Positions 36,101 to 47,722 are shown, counted from the stretch's first letter. The stretch: DNA of 64,000 nucleotides from Zhengitettix transpicula (GCA_037074705.1 CM073595.1:74510139-74574138), one strand, 5' to 3'. The notes: generated by a model from the sequence alone, not told the origin. Translations and numbers: made by a program.

Positions 36101-37590
36101 TGTAAATTTTGAAAACTTTTCTATCATAATGGATAGATGTATTCAATGGAGTGATACGTAGACGGGTGAAGGTTTTAATTTTAAGGACAGACATATTTAT
36201 AACTCTAGGGAAATAGCGGAAACTGTTTTAAATTTAATAAGTGCAGAACTTGTTCCTTTTCCGGGAGAAAAGCGTGTTCATATTCAGGATAAGAAGGAAA
36301 TGATATTTTGAAAGCTGTTTATAACTGAAAGCAATTAATTTTCTATCGAGAAAACTGAATTGGGGAAGGATAAATTATGAAGAAACCGTCGTCGACCGCG
36401 GCGTTAAAAGGGCGCAATTTCAAAGTAAACTGCGCTGCCCGAAAACTGTATTCTAGACGGAAATTAAGACAATTGCAACAAAGAAAACCGGGGAATAACA
36501 TTTTTCCTGTACAGGAAACGAAACAATCGAGAAGCAGAAGTTTGAAACATCCTCATTAAATCTAATCATTTTTAAATATTTTTTGGGATCTTAAAATCGT
36601 TGTTCCTAATTCATTGTGAATGAAAAAAATTACTGTAATTCTCAGAATAATAAATTGATTTCTGGATGGAAAAAAATTTCTTCAGTTATATTCAAACGTT
36701 CCTTTATTAATGTTTATATATTCTTTGTAACTGATATATTATATGTAATTATTGACATTTTGATTTGTAAATAGCGACTGTCAAATTCTCGGGATCACAG
36801 TTTCATTTGAAAATAAAATCACTGGACGGAAACATAATTTCAATGCAGTGAGAGTAAAAAAAACAACACTTAAACCGATCACTTCACGGCCTTTGTTCCG
36901 AACTAAGCATATGTGAATTGTCAAAACTGAAACAGCTTTCACGACAAGTGTCTGACGTTTTCTATTAAGGAAAATGGCATCGTAATTAATATCGTCGTAT
37001 GATTAATCAGAAGATGTGGAGGTAGAGAGTCCTGATATCGAAGGAGTCGAAAAAAATTATGATCAAAGACAATTTGTCGTGCGGACAACATGAAATCGAT
37101 ACTAAATTACAAATGAATGATAAAAGCGCGAGCGTATTTGGAAATAGACCACGGGTCATTAAAACTTGAACAATTTTATGTAAACATTCGAAGATACGTT
37201 GCGGTTCTGTTATCATCACGGTCGAGACGGAAACGGTTTTGTATATATAAAGTGTATGTAAATGATTTTAAAAAATCTGCAATTAAAATGCAACCGCGTT
37301 CAAAATCAGGAAATTTAATTATAAAACGCCAGTTAGATACAAAATTGAATCCGAAAGTAAGGCTGAAAATTGACGTGAAGGATCAGTCGAAACCAAAATT
37401 GATTCGCCAAATTGAGGACAGGAGAGCGAAACTTACTCACTGTCGTTGTTATACACGGGAGGATAAAAGGTTCTAGATAATGCCAAATGTGGAAAGATCT
37501 TTTTATGAATTTAAATATATACAATCATTACAATTGAACAAGTTTCGCGGTAAAAATAGTTGTCTAAGGAAGCGGGTTAAGAAAAACGAT
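33200..37590. other. AT-rich intronic sequence, no gene
   Basis: A degenerate tRNA/SINE-like box B (GGTTCGAACCC, 34518-34528 region) is the only RNA-like signal. The 119-codon basic open frame at 37117-37476 has no domain or homologue that I recognise. Confidence 0.4.
34498..34550 (-). repeat. Possible tRNA-derived SINE fragment
   Basis: The minus strand has GGTGGTGGGTTCGAACCCGT, with a perfect box B, but no convincing box A upstream. GGTTCGAACC is palindromic, so even the strand is uncertain. Confidence 0.3.
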
Positions 37591-37593
37591 GCC

Positions 37594-37647
37594 AATGAAA
37601 CAAAAATAAGTTAATGTGCCAATGAAACAAAAATAAATTAATGTGCG
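37594..37647 (+). repeat. 27 bp unit, two tandem copies
   Basis: AATGAAACAAAAATAARTTA followed by ATGTGCC/G, repeated once with two differences. Confidence 0.9.
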
Positions 37648-37694
37648 AATACAAATTTTAATTTCCTGAGGAAAAAAATTCAGTGGTATTTTAT

Positions 37695-37805
37695 TAATTT
37701 ATTTTACAATAGTTTTCGACATTTCGTGATCTTCAATCACTATTTTAAGTGAACTATATAGAGATTGAAGATGACAAAATTTCGGTAGGTATTGTTAAAG
37801 TAAAT
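37695..37805. mobile_element. Small divergent pair of GAAGA-GAAA modules
   Basis: The minus module at 37711-37736 (TTGAAGA, GAC-like stem, GAAAAC) and the plus module at 37765-37785 (TTGAAGATGAC, TTTCGG) face outward. The outer arms are TTTATTTTACAATAG and its complement TATTGTTAAAGTAAAT. The geometry is the same as the larger palindromes, but the pair is shorter and more decayed. Confidence 0.45.
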
Positions 37806-37849
37806 TATTAAAAAACACAATCTGGCGGCTGACTTAAAACGTTTTTATT

Positions 37850-39200
37850 TCTAAGTAATTATTCTCAACCCTACGGATTTTAATTTTTCATGGAACGTGC
37901 AAAATTTGCGAAATATATTCAAGTTTATTTGTTAGCTGCAAGGAAGGCGTTGCAACAATGCGATTTCAGCGACGGCGATGTCGAATCGAAAAGAATCCCG
38001 TTTTAGGACGACCCGGTTCCCTTTTTGTGGTATAGTTACAAATTTTGCGGCTGTACGTCGCGCTAAAGCACTTGGCAGCGATCGTCGCAGATTCCTTTGT
38101 TTGAAAGCGCGTGAAAGGGAGCGTTTTTGAGCCAGGTTTTTAGGGTTCGTGCTTTCTCGCGGCCTGTGGTCACCTCATTGTTCACCTCGGTCCACATAGA
38201 AAGGCGTCAATAAGTGCTTCCCGATAATTACATCTGCGACGACTGGTGTTTGGGACTGAGTGCGCGACAGACCCGCAAAACAAAAGCCGCGGGTGGGCGA
38301 GCGCCACGCGACTCGCGGCTGGGCTGCCTTCCTTCCTTCCTTCCATTTACTTTCGCAAATACCGGCCAAACACTTCCGTAAGTCTCACGATGGCTTTCCG
38401 TGTTATTTAGTTTCGTCAACGCCTCAATCACGAGGTACTCATCTCATTCTGAGCCGGGAGAAAAACGAAAAGATTCATCCTCCTAAAATTACCAATAAAA
38501 TAATCCTCACGGAGGTAATTAAAATCACTTCCCTTGTCGGCAATGGTTTAAAATATTTAATTCTAAGATTTACGGTTGCGATATGAGGCGACGCTCTGAG
38601 AATGACAAAGTAAAATGATAACCGTTCTTTGACCTACCGCGATGGAAAAACAAAAGCGCTTCTCTTAATCCTTTAGTCGACTGACGACTCCGTGCGGTTG
38701 AATTACGTCTTATAAAATAAGGGGAATTTCACGCGTAGACAGATTTCGTGAACGTCACTTCTGAAACGGCGATCGGTGCTTTCCCCCTTGCCTCCAGTTT
38801 CACAAACAATATTTACTTTCAGCTGCCTCGGCGCTGTTTTGCGTCCATTGTTGGGTCCACTCAGTGTCGTCACCATACGGAAATACTCAAGCCAAGACGT
38901 GGTTATTGCGATTGAAGCGAATGTTATGCGGACTACAAGACACCGTCGGAGGTAGCCGTGACGTCAAACGATACCAGGAAACTACCTGGGTGTCAAGGAA
39001 CGATACTGACTGTAATACTGTATCACAAATAATCCTTTTTTTTTTGTTTAACGCCCGGTAATATTCCGGTACAAGATCACTTTGAAATAGACCGTACGAA
39101 AAAACAAAAACAAAAAACAAATAAGAACTGAGAAACAGGTGGCCGAGAGGCACCCGATTCAATTCAAACGATTCGTTTAGAAGAACTTACGGTAAACACG
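37850..39200. other. Intronic sequence with a moderate GC rise, no gene
   Basis: Composition becomes more GC-rich at about 38000-38480 and 38860-39000. The open frames here are compositional. No exon with both splice borders was found. Confidence 0.4.
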
Positions 39201-39209
39201 AGACGCGTG

Positions 39210-40000
39210 TCTGTCACGATGTGGATTTTGGACGTAGCGCGGTTAACTGGGTTTCACATCGCCGCGAATCAAACGACGAGAAACATTTAAGCCTCCTACT
39301 GAATTATAATCTGGTGGACACTGTTCACATGCAACCAAAAGTTGAGAAGAATTCACGGATTTGCATTGTTGCACGGAGAACTGCTGACCGGATTGGACAA
39401 GCCAGCAAATCAACGGACGAGAAATAATTAAGACATAAAATAAGTGAATGATACATGGTTCATATGAAAAAGCAAAGTTTGAGACGAGTTCACAGCAATT
39501 GTGAGACGCGAGTCAATCGCGATTTGTATTTTACCCGCGAGTCACTTGCTTCGACTCGCTACGAATTACCCGAAAATAAGTGGTAATGAATAGTGATACA
39601 CGGTTCAGATAATACCTGATGAACTCACGGGGATTAGCCGATTTGTATTTTGCTTCTGACAGCGAGGACCTTGATTATGAATTAACAGACAAGAAAAAAA
39701 AATGTTTTCACATTATTTGCAATTAGAGACACACTAACTGTGTACGAAATTAATTTTTAAGATGAGCAGCTTATTACGAGGAAAAATTAAGTGACACAAA
39801 ATTCGTGGTAATGAGCATGGAACCAAAACTCACGGTTTGTGCGAGACACGTCGTGAGTCGCGATTTTTATTTTGCACTGACCACGAGCACCATGGTTCGA
39901 GACCGTAACCAATCAAGCGACGACAGCAAAACTTTAAGACATTTGTGGTTATGAATGATAATTCGGATCGAGGCAGGAGAACGGTGCCATTGTCCGTATT
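39210..40000. repeat. Diverged tandem repeat beside the first exon
   Basis: Variants of CGATTTGTATTTTGC start near 39216, 39356, 39518, 39639 and 39861. They are followed at similar distances by ACGACGAGAAA-like and GTGGTAATGAATGATACACG-like parts. Spacing is about 120-220 bases. The units are old and diverged and lie just inside the 5' end of the inferred intron (gene sense). Confidence 0.5.
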
Positions 40001-40257
40001 TTAATTTGGCGCGTAAACGTAAGGAAACGTCACTTTGCGTCATTCGTTAATCTACGGGTAAGGAAGTTGTAGGAGCTTAAGCTTAGACTTTCCCGCACCG
40101 CGTTATCAGTAACTGTAGCAAGTGTCAAATACCATTGTTAAACTTATACGACACTACTACAGAACGGGCGTGAGGGCAGGGGGAGGAAGGGCACACCGGT
40201 ACCACGAGATGGGCTTATAAACTACCGGTGTGCGCGAGGAGGAGCCGGATTGTTTAC

Positions 40258-40383
40258 CTTGGTCTGGGCGGCGTAGTCGAGCGCCAGCATGCAGTCGCTG
40301 TAGCCGTTCTCCGTCTTGATGGGGTTCCCTGGGGCGCAGAACTGGCCCAGCTGACTCACCGAGTCTCGGTACCACGGATACAT
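40258..40383 (-). CDS. First recognisable coding exon of a probable developmental regulator
   Basis: The exon encodes 42 residues beginning MYPWYRDS and ending DYAAQTK. It then meets a good donor (AAG|GTAAAC, GT at 40256-40257) in phase 0. The start is the ATG at 40381-40383, which has a purine at -3. The frame stays open upstream through SESDD as far as a stop, and a CAG at about 40399-40401 could instead be an acceptor, so this may be internal. Visible features are an IKTE sumoylation-like motif (residues 22-25) and a small acidic/aromatic composition typical of transcription factor N-termini. Codon use is GC-rich, unlike the AT-rich surroundings. It would splice to the exon at 1469-1642, also phase 0. 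I do not recognise the family with certainty. The spacing of IK-E, then Cys/Leu, then L-DYA recalls the N-terminal part of Hox9-class proteins, so an Abd-B-like posterior Hox protein is a guess only. Confidence 0.7.
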
Positions 40384-41050
40384 GTCGTCGGATTCACTGA
40401 GCACGGCGCCGCGATTCCTTAATTGTCATCCTGCCACGTAACACGCGCGCGCCGGACACCTCGACCGTCGAACCGAACTACATATTCGTGGCACATCGGG
40501 GAACTTTAGCGCACTTCGGGCGCCGTCGAGGCCTACCGCATCGCTGTCATCCGTCGCGTCGACGTCGACGTCCACGTCCACTGCGAGGCTTGGCAGGAGA
40601 GCTGGCCACCGCACCGAGTACAAACGAGATACACGCGCGACACCCCGTTCTCCGCGCTCCTCGCCTCGCTTCGGCTCGCCTCGGCCATCTTCGGTCGCCT
40701 TCGGAAAGGCCGCCTCCTCGCCCCGCTCCCCCGCTGGCTGCTCCCGCCATTCATAATAGCGCACACCCACACGAGACACGAGGCTACGGTGTCTCCGCGG
40801 CTTCGTAACAAACTGTTAGTGTCCGAGGGAGTTAAAAATCGATGGCATCGCCGGAGCCACGTCGTTTCACTTTGTAGTCTTTTTTATCGTGCGCCCGAAG
40901 TCGGCGATCGCGTACCTTCCATGTGGCGGGCCGCGTACGACGACGACGACGACGTTTCCCCTCCGATCCGCGCTTTTCTGTTTTCCTTTAGATCGGTCGC
41001 CGAACCCTTCACATAAATGCGTAAGCATCTCCTAACGCGAACGATGCTCC
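40384..41050 (-). promoter_or_regulatory. CpG-rich promoter-like region upstream of the first exon
   Basis: Immediately upstream (gene sense) of the exon, the sequence becomes strongly GC- and CpG-rich between about 40430 and 41010, in contrast to the AT-rich flanks. All six frames show open reading caused by composition only, with Arg/Ala/Pro-rich translations. A 5' UTR and core promoter are the simplest reading. I could not place a transcription start or TATA box. Confidence 0.45.
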
Positions 41051-41059
41051 TCTTCACGT

Positions 41060-41730
41060 CCAGTTCGGCTCAAATGAAGCTAGGTTGGACCTCTTTATAA
41101 TTTTAAGATTTGCGATAATGATGTTCTAAAAGAACTCGTCTTCATCCCGTAATCTGTGGTATCGGCGAATGACTTCTAAATATAAACTAACAACGTTGAT
41201 CATTTGAAAAATCTAGTCTGATCGAGTATTTAAGTAAAATGTAAATAAGTATTAAAAATAGTAACGTAATGACTCGAGTAGTGTGATGCTTCACAGCGCT
41301 ATGTGCCTGTCGACTCATTAGAAGTACAGCAGTTGCTGGAAATGGACGTAAAATAACTTTTTAATGTTCTTAAAAATTACAGGTAATGTACTCACATAGT
41401 TTAGAGGTTTGTTCGTGGATATAATCGTTAAGATTATAAAATATTTAATTATACGAAAGCTTTTTGAATGTAAATAACGAATTGAATAAAAACGATATTT
41501 TTGACGGCTGAAATTAAGAAATGAAATAATGTTAATTTTTGGGACTTCTGTTACGTAAGAAGCCTAAAGGTCGCTGAAATATTGTTTCGAAGGTTTGAAT
41601 CAAAAAGAGTAACCACCCTCTCTCTGCCAAAAACTAAATTTTTACGTTAAATTTTTATAGCTTGGGTAATCCTGTCTTTCGTGGAACGGAAGTGACATCA
41701 TAATGGCCAAACACCAATCAAAAGCCGCCA
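41060..41730. other. Upstream flank of the minus-strand gene, no gene
   Basis: AT-rich; nothing recognised. Confidence 0.45.
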
Positions 41731-41880
41731 CGTTGTCGTTTGGTTTTAACCTTCTTCAGTTGTCAATTCAAGGATAGGGAGAAAAGGTTTCACAAGCTAA
41801 AGTCACAGAGGCCATGAAATTAAATTGAATTAAAGTATCAGGATGGAAAAATGTTGACCGGACTTGGAATTCCTGTAATT
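41731..41880 (-). mobile_element. SINE body joined to a hammerhead-like module
   Basis: The minus strand from about 41875 reads AAGTCCGGTCAAC, CCTGATACTTTAATTC, ATTTCATGGCCTCTGTGACT (the SINE body seen at 9.8 kb). It then runs through TTGAATTGACAA into a module at 41759-41731: CTGAAGA, stem GGUU/ACC, GACAACG. The tRNA head is eroded. It suggests that this SINE family's 3' end can carry the module. Confidence 0.55.
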
Positions 41881-42066
41881 TATATACTGAATAATTGAAG
41901 ACGAGAAATTTCTTAACTGAAATTGTGTTCACTTCTGTTGTATCTTAAATGGAAGCATATTAGATAAATCATGATATCTCATTGAATTATCAGATATATT
42001 TAACGACGAATGAGGCGCCAGTTAAATTTTTTATTAATCATAAAATCTTTAATTAAGAACGCGACA

Positions 42067-42096
42067 ACGTGTCTGTACATATTCGTACCCTCTTCA
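42067..42096 (-). repeat. Hammerhead-like module
   Basis: On the minus strand: CTGAAGA, a hairpin with perfect stem GUAC/GUAC, then AGACACG in place of GAAACG. Confidence 0.45.
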
Positions 42097-42109
42097 GGCT
42101 GTTTCTGAA

Positions 42110-44990
42110 ACGTTTGTGATGTTGTTATAAACGTTTCCTCAGCCTGCATTATTGAATTATATGTCTTGAATAAGACTGACGAATGGCCGAAATTTTCCCT
42201 CGTCCGCTTCAGTATTTTTTGTTTCAACGACTACATCAAGCTCAACTTCTGTCACGCTTAAGCTTTCCGCTCACTATTTTTTTATTCACCGTCACAGTCC
42301 TAGATTATCGTCTTCGTTTTGGTTTTCTGATTATAACTGTATTATTTTTCGTCGCATTTTGTGAAATCATAATTTCAATCCTTCGAGATAGTTCTCCGAC
42401 TGGTCGCTCAGAATTTTATCGGAGGTATCATGTACTGTTTAAATGAAGTCTTTTCTGTTTCTTTCTCATCTTTTAGTACGGTTTGGTTAGCAAGCTGGTT
42501 AGTGTATCCACATTACACGCCTCACTTCTGCATCTCTTGCATTTCGACCCCGTCGATACTTGGGAGCCTATACAGAAATATTGTGTATTTAATTAGTCCG
42601 ACGATTTTGGCATCATAGCTTCATCGTGATGTCACCCAGGGACCAAGAATAGAAGATAGGGAACCTTATGTTTCGAACTGGTCAAGGGTAGCAATTTCTA
42701 AATCGTGACAATCTTAGACGACGATATACCCTCTCAGAATTTTATCTATTCAGTTAGTAAACGCCAACATGTTGCAATCCGTTAAACATTCGACAAATAT
42801 GCTCGAAAACTCTGTGGCAGTGATGTAGTTTCCATGTATGAGAATCTTGTTTGAATTTGTATTCGCGATTTTCGCAGTTTCGACGTTCCTCGTGTCTCGG
42901 AAGCGGTGCGACGTTCCGTGGGAAATATAAATGGACGTAGCCTATCTTTCGTTTATCACTCCGCTGGGAGGACTGTCCACGTGAGAATTGTGAATATTAT
43001 TCGCGTAATGTTTGTATTGAAAGCGAGGCCACCGATGCGGATTGGTAGAAAGCGAAGGTCAAAGCCTCGGGCGGTGCTATAGAAAGTCCGGACTGGCTTC
43101 GTTCCTCACACCGCTTCGGCAAAATCGGACCATTTTCACTCTTTCAATACTTGCCGTTATCTACTGTTAAATTAGAAGAACTCACCACGGTTTTGTCCAG
43201 AAAAAAATAATTAAGATTCCTGCAAGTCGCACGTCATAAAATAAATGTAATGAAAATGAAGCAAAATGTGTTTTCTTACGAAAGTTTTGGTTAACGAAGA
43301 GCTGGATTTGAATTCGGGTCTGAAGGCTGCTTTTTCAAATTGTAGGCCGAGTAATGTAGCCTGCTAAATGGAGTGGAACCTCGATGAAAACGCTAATACA
43401 CTCGTCATTCGTGAAACTCGACTTCGAGACGGTCGACGAGAATTTACATCCTGTCCAACTGTTTTATGTCGACTTGAAAACGCGTATTTATTTGTGTAAA
43501 AATGCAAATCGAAACGGAACTTAAGTAATCTGAATACAGAGATAATAGAGCTGAAGTTACTGAATTAATTGCATACCTCTTCAGATCTCTCGCTGCTAGG
43601 CCTAATTAAAGTCGAGGAACAGCTATGTCGACGTGGTATTAGGCAGGGCGTATGGTGGACATATTTTGCATTCGATAAACGTCTGTAGATTGCAAACGTC
43701 AGATTGAGTTTTAATGAGCCATATAACTAGGCCTCAACAAGCATCATAGACACTGTGAAAGTCACAAAAGGAGCGCCGGAAATGTTTCAGGTGAAAGGAC
43801 GTTACAAATTAACTGGATTAACGAATTAATGCTCTCGATTAGAACCAGTACTCAAAAATGGCTATCCTCTATTCCATGTTTACGGTGTGTATATAAATAA
43901 ACTATTTTCCGTGGATATTATACATTCAACGTGGCCGACGGCCAAGTTGAGTCGGTTCACGCTTTCCGTTGCCACGAAATTAAAATCGTGTAATTTATTA
44001 ATATTAATGCTTCGAGATGCTTCAATACATCTTTATGTCCAGCTCCAGTTGGATACAACTGATATCCTAGATCTAATAAATAAATAATCGTAAACGACGA
44101 ACGTCCTACGTCCCTTTCTGGACAATCGTTTACTAATGAGTATTTCGGCTCTGTTGCTCGTGATATTGCATTACAGGGCATCACGTGGCGCGAGGAAGAT
44201 TATGACTCGGCTGCTGTAAATGCGTTCACAGTAGCTGTTGTAGATTACTTCTCTGGGAAATTCCAGTCGTGACTGATCTGACCCGAGGCAAGCTCCACGT
44301 GGTCACGTATAGAGCGCGCTCCAGGGAAACGGGTTTCCGAACTCACTATAGTTTCCAAAATTAAAATACACATCGCAGGAACTATGTCGTGTACCTTCAG
44401 GTAAGGCGCGTGTCGTACATATTAAATTTATTCCAGGATTAGCCGCAATCCTTGCACTTAAAACTGCCCTATCGATGACATCTCATGAAACATCAATATT
44501 TCTGATATGCAAAAAAAAATTAACGATTAAAAAATAATACATACGTGTGACTTAAAAATTGCTCCTAAAACTTTTATTTATTACGTCAAAAAATACTGTG
44601 TAATGTTTTTATTATTCCTCATTCTAAAACAGCCACATATAACTTTGAATAGACTTGCATGTGCAGGAGCTTTCGACTTTTTTCCCCCTCCAATTCACCT
44701 CTGCTGATTTATTGAGCAATATTTCGTAATGAAATTGTTTTACATCATCAACGTCTAATCAACTCGCTACACACATGTTTATTTTCGAGTCAGTACATTA
44801 AAATTTATATTATATCAGCATCTGATAAATACCATCATTTATTTTATAACCCCATATATTTTGTTACAGTTTTTATATTATATTTTACTATTTAAGTCTC
44901 CATAAAAACTACCAGCACATTACACTAACATTTTTGGAAGCCAAATCTAAGAAAAAAAGCAAACAATTGTAAATAATGCAGTCTTTCTCT
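42110..44990. other. Upstream flank, no gene; GC-richer patches
   Basis: GC-richer patches lie at about 43010-43130 and 44200-44340. The open frames 42183-42618 and 43887-44184 are not recognisable. The patches may be distal regulatory DNA, without further support. Confidence 0.35.
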
Positions 44991-45000
44991 GTGTAAAGAA

Positions 45001-45142
45001 TGAATAAAATCTTCTCGTACTTCTAACCGAGTGAAAAGATGCGACGTTTCGATGACGTTCATGGCCGTAAGACGATGACAGCGAACGTCATAGAAACGTC
45101 GCATCTTTTCACTCGACTAGAAACCCGAGAAGATTTTATTCA
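45001..45142. mobile_element. Near-perfect hairpin element with hammerhead-like modules
   Basis: Arms 45001-45060 and 45083-45142 are inverted copies. The inner 33 bases differ at one position only, the outer part at about five. The 22-base centre is 45061-45082. The right half contains TAAGAC, a hairpin with AUGAC/GUCAU, then GAAACG (45093-45098); the left half holds the complement (CGTTTC, 45045-45050). It is the least diverged palindrome of the window, so probably the youngest. Confidence 0.75.
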
Positions 45143-45159
45143 AATAATTATATATAATT

Positions 45160-46075
45160 ATACTGCCAATATAAGAAATACTTCTTTGCAAAAGAACATA
45201 ATTGTATTGTTAATGTCTTTGAATAAATATCGACTTTTTTTTTCGATCCCGGTTATTCAGATTTTGACGAAAGTGTTTTGAAAATTATTTTATCTGTGTT
45301 CCAAGCTGTAAGATTTAACTGATATAGTATACATTTCACAAAGAGAACAGTATGTTGTATGAGTATGACTCACGGAGTACAATGCTTTCAAATATAATAA
45401 TACTGCAGAATTTGTTTATGGAATTATTGTCTCTTTAATCATTAATTAAATCACTACATGTGTCTGTCTATAATATGGACTGTCATCGGGTCATTTATAA
45501 ATTTAAAACTGATTCATTTTAAAATTTAAAAATAAACATTGTTCACAATACTTTATTTATGTGTGTCATAACCTAAGACAGATAATCAACGATTAGGCTA
45601 TAATAGTTTTGCGGATTACATTCGGGATGATATAATAATTAATTATGACGTTATTTGTCAAATACAAGCGTCTTATATATATGACATCTCATTGCTTTTT
45701 AAGTATAATTTAGACCATGAAAATAACTATTTTTTTTCAAAAACTAATTGCAAATAAATTAGTTAATTAGAATATTCGTAATTTATTCAATATAAGAAAA
45801 TAAATATAAATTTTTTTTAAGTATATCATTTCCAAGAGTCTAGAGAATACAAACACGATTTTTAAGTAAATATCTTAATTTTAACATTTTTTAAAATAAC
45901 GTGTATGACTTTGGCATTAAATGTAAAATGATAACATTAGAGCCATAATTATTCTTTTTTTTTAAAAAAAAGATTATTTTTATATGTTCTTATAATCAAG
46001 ACATCCTGTATTTCAATGTAAACATATTAATTCAAGAAAAGAATAAATGCTTTCAATTAAGTTCAACTCTAAAGC
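45160..46075. other. AT-rich sequence, no gene
   Basis: Nothing recognised. Confidence 0.45.
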
Positions 46076-46084
46076 AATGATAGT

Positions 46085-46195
46085 GAATTATCAGATAAGG
46101 ATAGAGAAATCTGAAAAGGACTGGGATTCGAACCCAGGACGCCTGTATATTACGCGAACGCTCCAACCAATGAGATAGCCGTAGACAGGCCAGCT
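46085..46195 (-). mobile_element. tRNA-derived SINE, minus strand
   Basis: The minus-strand head has GGCTATCTCATTGGTTGGAG (box A-like) and GGTTCGAATCCCAG (box B, about 46122-46135). The body then starts CAGATTTCTCTATCC. It is close to a tRNA in layout, but the acceptor stem does not pair and a SINE-type body follows. Confidence 0.65.
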
Positions 46196-46332
46196 TTCTG
46201 AACACTCACCTAAAATTTTCTGAATCACATTCTTCACGACATAATTTTAGGACTAACGACGAATGGATATCGTGTGTGAATTGATCGTGAAGCCTATTCA
46301 AGGGATAGAGAAAGCTCGCATGTGACCGTTAG

Positions 46333-46430
46333 TCGACGAGGATAGCTCATTGATTAGGGCGGTGGTCCTGGGTTCAATTCCCCGTCCTGTCGAGATTTTT
46401 CTATTCTAATCAGTTAGTAAACATAAATGT
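46333..46430 (+). mobile_element. tRNA-derived SINE, plus strand, divergent partner
   Basis: The head is GACGAGGATAGCTCATTGAT with box B GGTTCAATTCC (46371-46381). The body is CGTCCTGTCGAGATTTTTCT. It faces the 46085-46195 copy head to head across about 140 bases, as in the 9.8-10.15 kb pair. Confidence 0.65.
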
Positions 46431-46819
46431 TCCAATAAATTCCGTATCATTTATAAGACATTGGGGCCATTTAATAGTTATTATTTTACTCAATGTATAT
46501 TTTTCTTAAAAGAAACATGAAGCAGATTTCTGTAAGATACTTTCTGTAAGATAATATGTCTATTATTAATATATTATTTCTATTGCCCCTTATGAACCTT
46601 TTCTCTATAAAAACATTTTGCCACTTGTTTCGTTATACACCTTTCCCTTATATATCTGAAAGGAACTAATAATTCCTTTTCACCCTGCATTATAGCGTTA
46701 CTGATCTTTATTTTTTACATCTCCTTAGTATTTATCTGGATACTACTGTGACAACTCCTTATACAAATTATTTAATTAGTCGTTATCCTATAATGATTAA
46801 ATATCCTGTATCATCGGAT

Positions 46820-46935
46820 TATGACATGTAATCAGGATTGGATCCAGAATCGAACACAGGAAAACTTACCAAAGATCTATCGTCGTCGACTCTCGGTCAG
46901 GTTCGGTCTTTCTCTATCGGTTTACAGTCGTCCAC
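46820..46935 (-). mobile_element. Degenerate tRNA-derived SINE
   Basis: On the minus strand: GACGACGATAGATC, then TGTTCGATTCTGG (box B-like), then ATCCTGATTAC. The order matches the SINE family, but with many changes. Confidence 0.4.
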
Positions 46936-47110
46936 ACCTGCTCAATGAATTTATTATGTTAGCTTTTAAACGCAACTATTTGACATCTTGACCCAAATAT
47001 TTTGTTAAATATTTGAATATTTCTTTGCGTTTTAAATTTTTAAATATAATGATCTTTTGCGACAAATACTCTTTGATCAATGTTGAAATTTCCTGATTAT
47101 GTTAAGGTTG

Positions 47111-47722
47111 TTATAAGCATTCTGACGAACTACAGAAATAATTGCCTGTTGATGTTATGCAGAAGGCTGCAGGAACATTCACTTTCGTGCTACCTGTAAA
47201 TAAAAGTGAGGATTCTCCGACATTATGCTCATTACTCTTGACACTCGCATGAAAGGTTAACTCATCTGAGATACAATCACGGTTTACGTAATAGTTGTCC
47301 GTGGCTATCCTGTTGAGAATTTCAATTACAAATTCAGGACGTTTTGGGTAGTTAGTAGCTTTGCAATATATTGACATACAAAAAAGTCTTATATGAAGAA
47401 TATTAACCACTGTCATCTACGGTGTTCTCAGTTCACGTGATGAACGAGTCGGATTTGTAGGATTGACTTGAAACGATCTACGAAGGAGGTTCGTGCTTCA
47501 GTCACAGTAGCCCTAGCATTTATACTCGTAATATGGTCACCAGATTCTTTGAGCTTTTAATACCCTTAGCGTAATTCTCATTACGTTTGGAGGATCGATT
47601 CCATAACAACATCGAGACTCACGTTGAACAGAAATTGGTGATTGCGTTTCAGGAGACCAGAGAACACATTGTGCCTTTTCTTTCACCGATGCCATTTCGT
47701 AAACAATTGACTCTTCAGTCAC
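47111..47722 (-). pseudogene. Decayed mariner-like transposase
   Basis: Two open stretches on the minus strand keep a transposase in the correct order. In the upstream one (47722-47537), KEKAQCVLW (residues 14-22), PISVQR and YGIDPPNV match the N-terminal helix-turn-helix of insect Tc1/mariner-like proteins. After stops, SSRELRTP leads into the second stretch (47416-47111). There NYPKRPEF and SDELTFH carry the first catalytic Asp (residue 51), followed by NEHNV and KVNV. The second Asp and final acidic residue are not recognisable. The protein would cut and paste its element at TA sites, but stops and frameshifts make it non-functional. Confidence 0.8.

Larger units (their letters stand above)
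1643..40257 (-). other. Inferred 38.6 kb intron
   Basis: This is the interval between the donor at 40256-40257 and the acceptor at 1643-1644. Both borders are canonical GT/AG and both flanking exons are phase 0. No other convincing exon was found inside. The intron carries most of the mobile elements listed here plus a few GC-rich islands. That the two exons belong to one transcript is inference from strand, phase and peptide character. Confidence 0.6.

Noticed and set aside
37117..37476. 119-codon basic open frame on the plus strand
   Set aside because: No start context, splice signals, codon bias or recognisable domain. Length is within what AT-rich DNA of this size can give by chance.
40426..40811. 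Arg/Ala-rich open frames upstream of the first exon
   Set aside because: All frames are open because of CpG-rich composition. None has a splice junction matching the exon phase, so they are treated as promoter/5' UTR.
43290..43380. Minus-strand GAATTCAAATCC as a SINE box B
   Set aside because: No box A and no shared body; too weak.
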